Below the pieces are notes generated by a model, which saw only the letters and a list, made by a program, of their open reading frames with translations, had not been told where the DNA came from and did not search any database. From Liquidambar formosana (taxonomy: Eukaryota > Streptophyta > Magnoliopsida > Saxifragales > Altingiaceae), in NCBI GenBank assembly GCA_039720395.1, contig CM077820.1, positions 14,283,848-14,347,847 of the forward strand: a stretch of 64,000 nt of DNA. Reading direction: 5' to 3'. How positions within the stretch are numbered: the first letter of the stretch is position 1; each line of letters begins with the position of its first letter. Position numbers and translations under genes: made by a program. Positions 63,629 to 64,000 of the stretch are shown here, piece after piece.

Positions 63629-63967
63629 ATGTGTTTTACTACAGGCTGTTCAGGTAGACTGCACTGTGCGGGATTAATGCAATTAGCATGTTATGGCTTG
63701 TTGGATGAGATCCAAGCCACATATGGGGCTCCACTCTTCACCACAGGGATTGTCCTTGATGGTGAAAGATTATACAAGGTCATTTGTGGCCATAGAACTC
63801 AAGTGCTATTTGCCAAAAACCCCAAAACGTGGACTACCATAGCAGATTTTCGCGCACAGCATGAATGTCATGGCAGCTGCTTGCATTATTTTCTCATTGA
63901 GAGTCATGGCCATCTTCTTTTGACAGCCCCTAATTATTCAAAGTGTATAAATACATTACATGAATAA
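63629..63967 (+). CDS. Unrecognised 112-residue ORF
   Basis: An ATG-started ORF closing just before AATAAAATAAGG. It is Cys/His-rich (about 8 Cys and 8 His) and of even, protein-like composition, with no signal peptide or motif I recognise. It may be a gene fragment (the C-terminal exon of something interrupted) or a small gene. The window ends 33 bp later, so context is limited. Confidence 0.3.
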   Translation: MCFTTGCSGRLHCAGLMQLACYGLLDEIQATYGAPLFTTGIVLDGERLYKVICGHRTQVLFAKNPKTWTTIADFRAQHECHGSCLHYFLIESHGHLLLTAPNYSKCINTLHE

Positions 63968-64000
63968 AATAAGGGGAAGTTGGGTGAGAAGTAATATAAG

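Overview
The window reads as nuclear DNA of a flowering plant. It is AT-rich, its genes have GT-AG introns, and most of its length is nested transposable elements. The two recognisable plant gene families are a quinone-oxidoreductase-like MDR enzyme and CYP716-type cytochrome P450s (the triterpenoid-oxidase family). I cannot name the species.

Layout. (1) 0.67-10.5 kb, minus strand: a five-exon NADPH:quinone oxidoreductase-like gene. Its long second intron carries a 588-bp hAT-like element. Its 5' end abuts (2) a decayed Ty1-copia retrotransposon, 10.74-16.96 kb, with matching ~298-bp LTRs. (3) 19.5-20.05 kb: a stray last exon of a CYP716 gene. (4) about 20.37-36.36 kb: a CACTA-like relic. Its right subterminal region is interrupted by a 9,634-bp hAT-like composite (26,593-36,226) with a perfect 8-bp target-site duplication. 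Inside the composite is an endogenous caulimovirid (plant pararetrovirus): one nearly complete copy, followed by an inverted partial copy that forms a ~3-kb arm. (5) 37.9-39.7 kb: an apparently intact three-exon CYP716 gene, 486 codons. (6) 41.3-53 kb: the duplicated upstream region of the next CYP716 unit, filled with MULE-like elements, MITEs and a triple nest (Stowaway-like MITE > MULE > LTR retrotransposon). (7) 53.07-58.09 kb: a CYP716 pseudogene whose last exon is split by a hAT-like element that itself carries a 2.36-kb solo LTR. (8) 61.7-63.16 kb: a third paralogous upstream region joined to a CYP716 exon fragment, then a pararetroviral RNase H fragment, then the 3' end of an OB-fold gene resembling At4g28440.

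The CYP716 copies and their flanks form a tandem array. Comparing units by eye gives paralogous 'empty sites' that show the 16-kb CACTA/hAT/virus block and the Stowaway/MULE/LTR nest to be later insertions. Only the gene at 37.9 kb looks able to make a P450. The inverted viral arms could be transcribed into a long hairpin RNA; that is inference. All similarity statements are by-eye comparisons, and family assignments come from recognised motifs, not searches.
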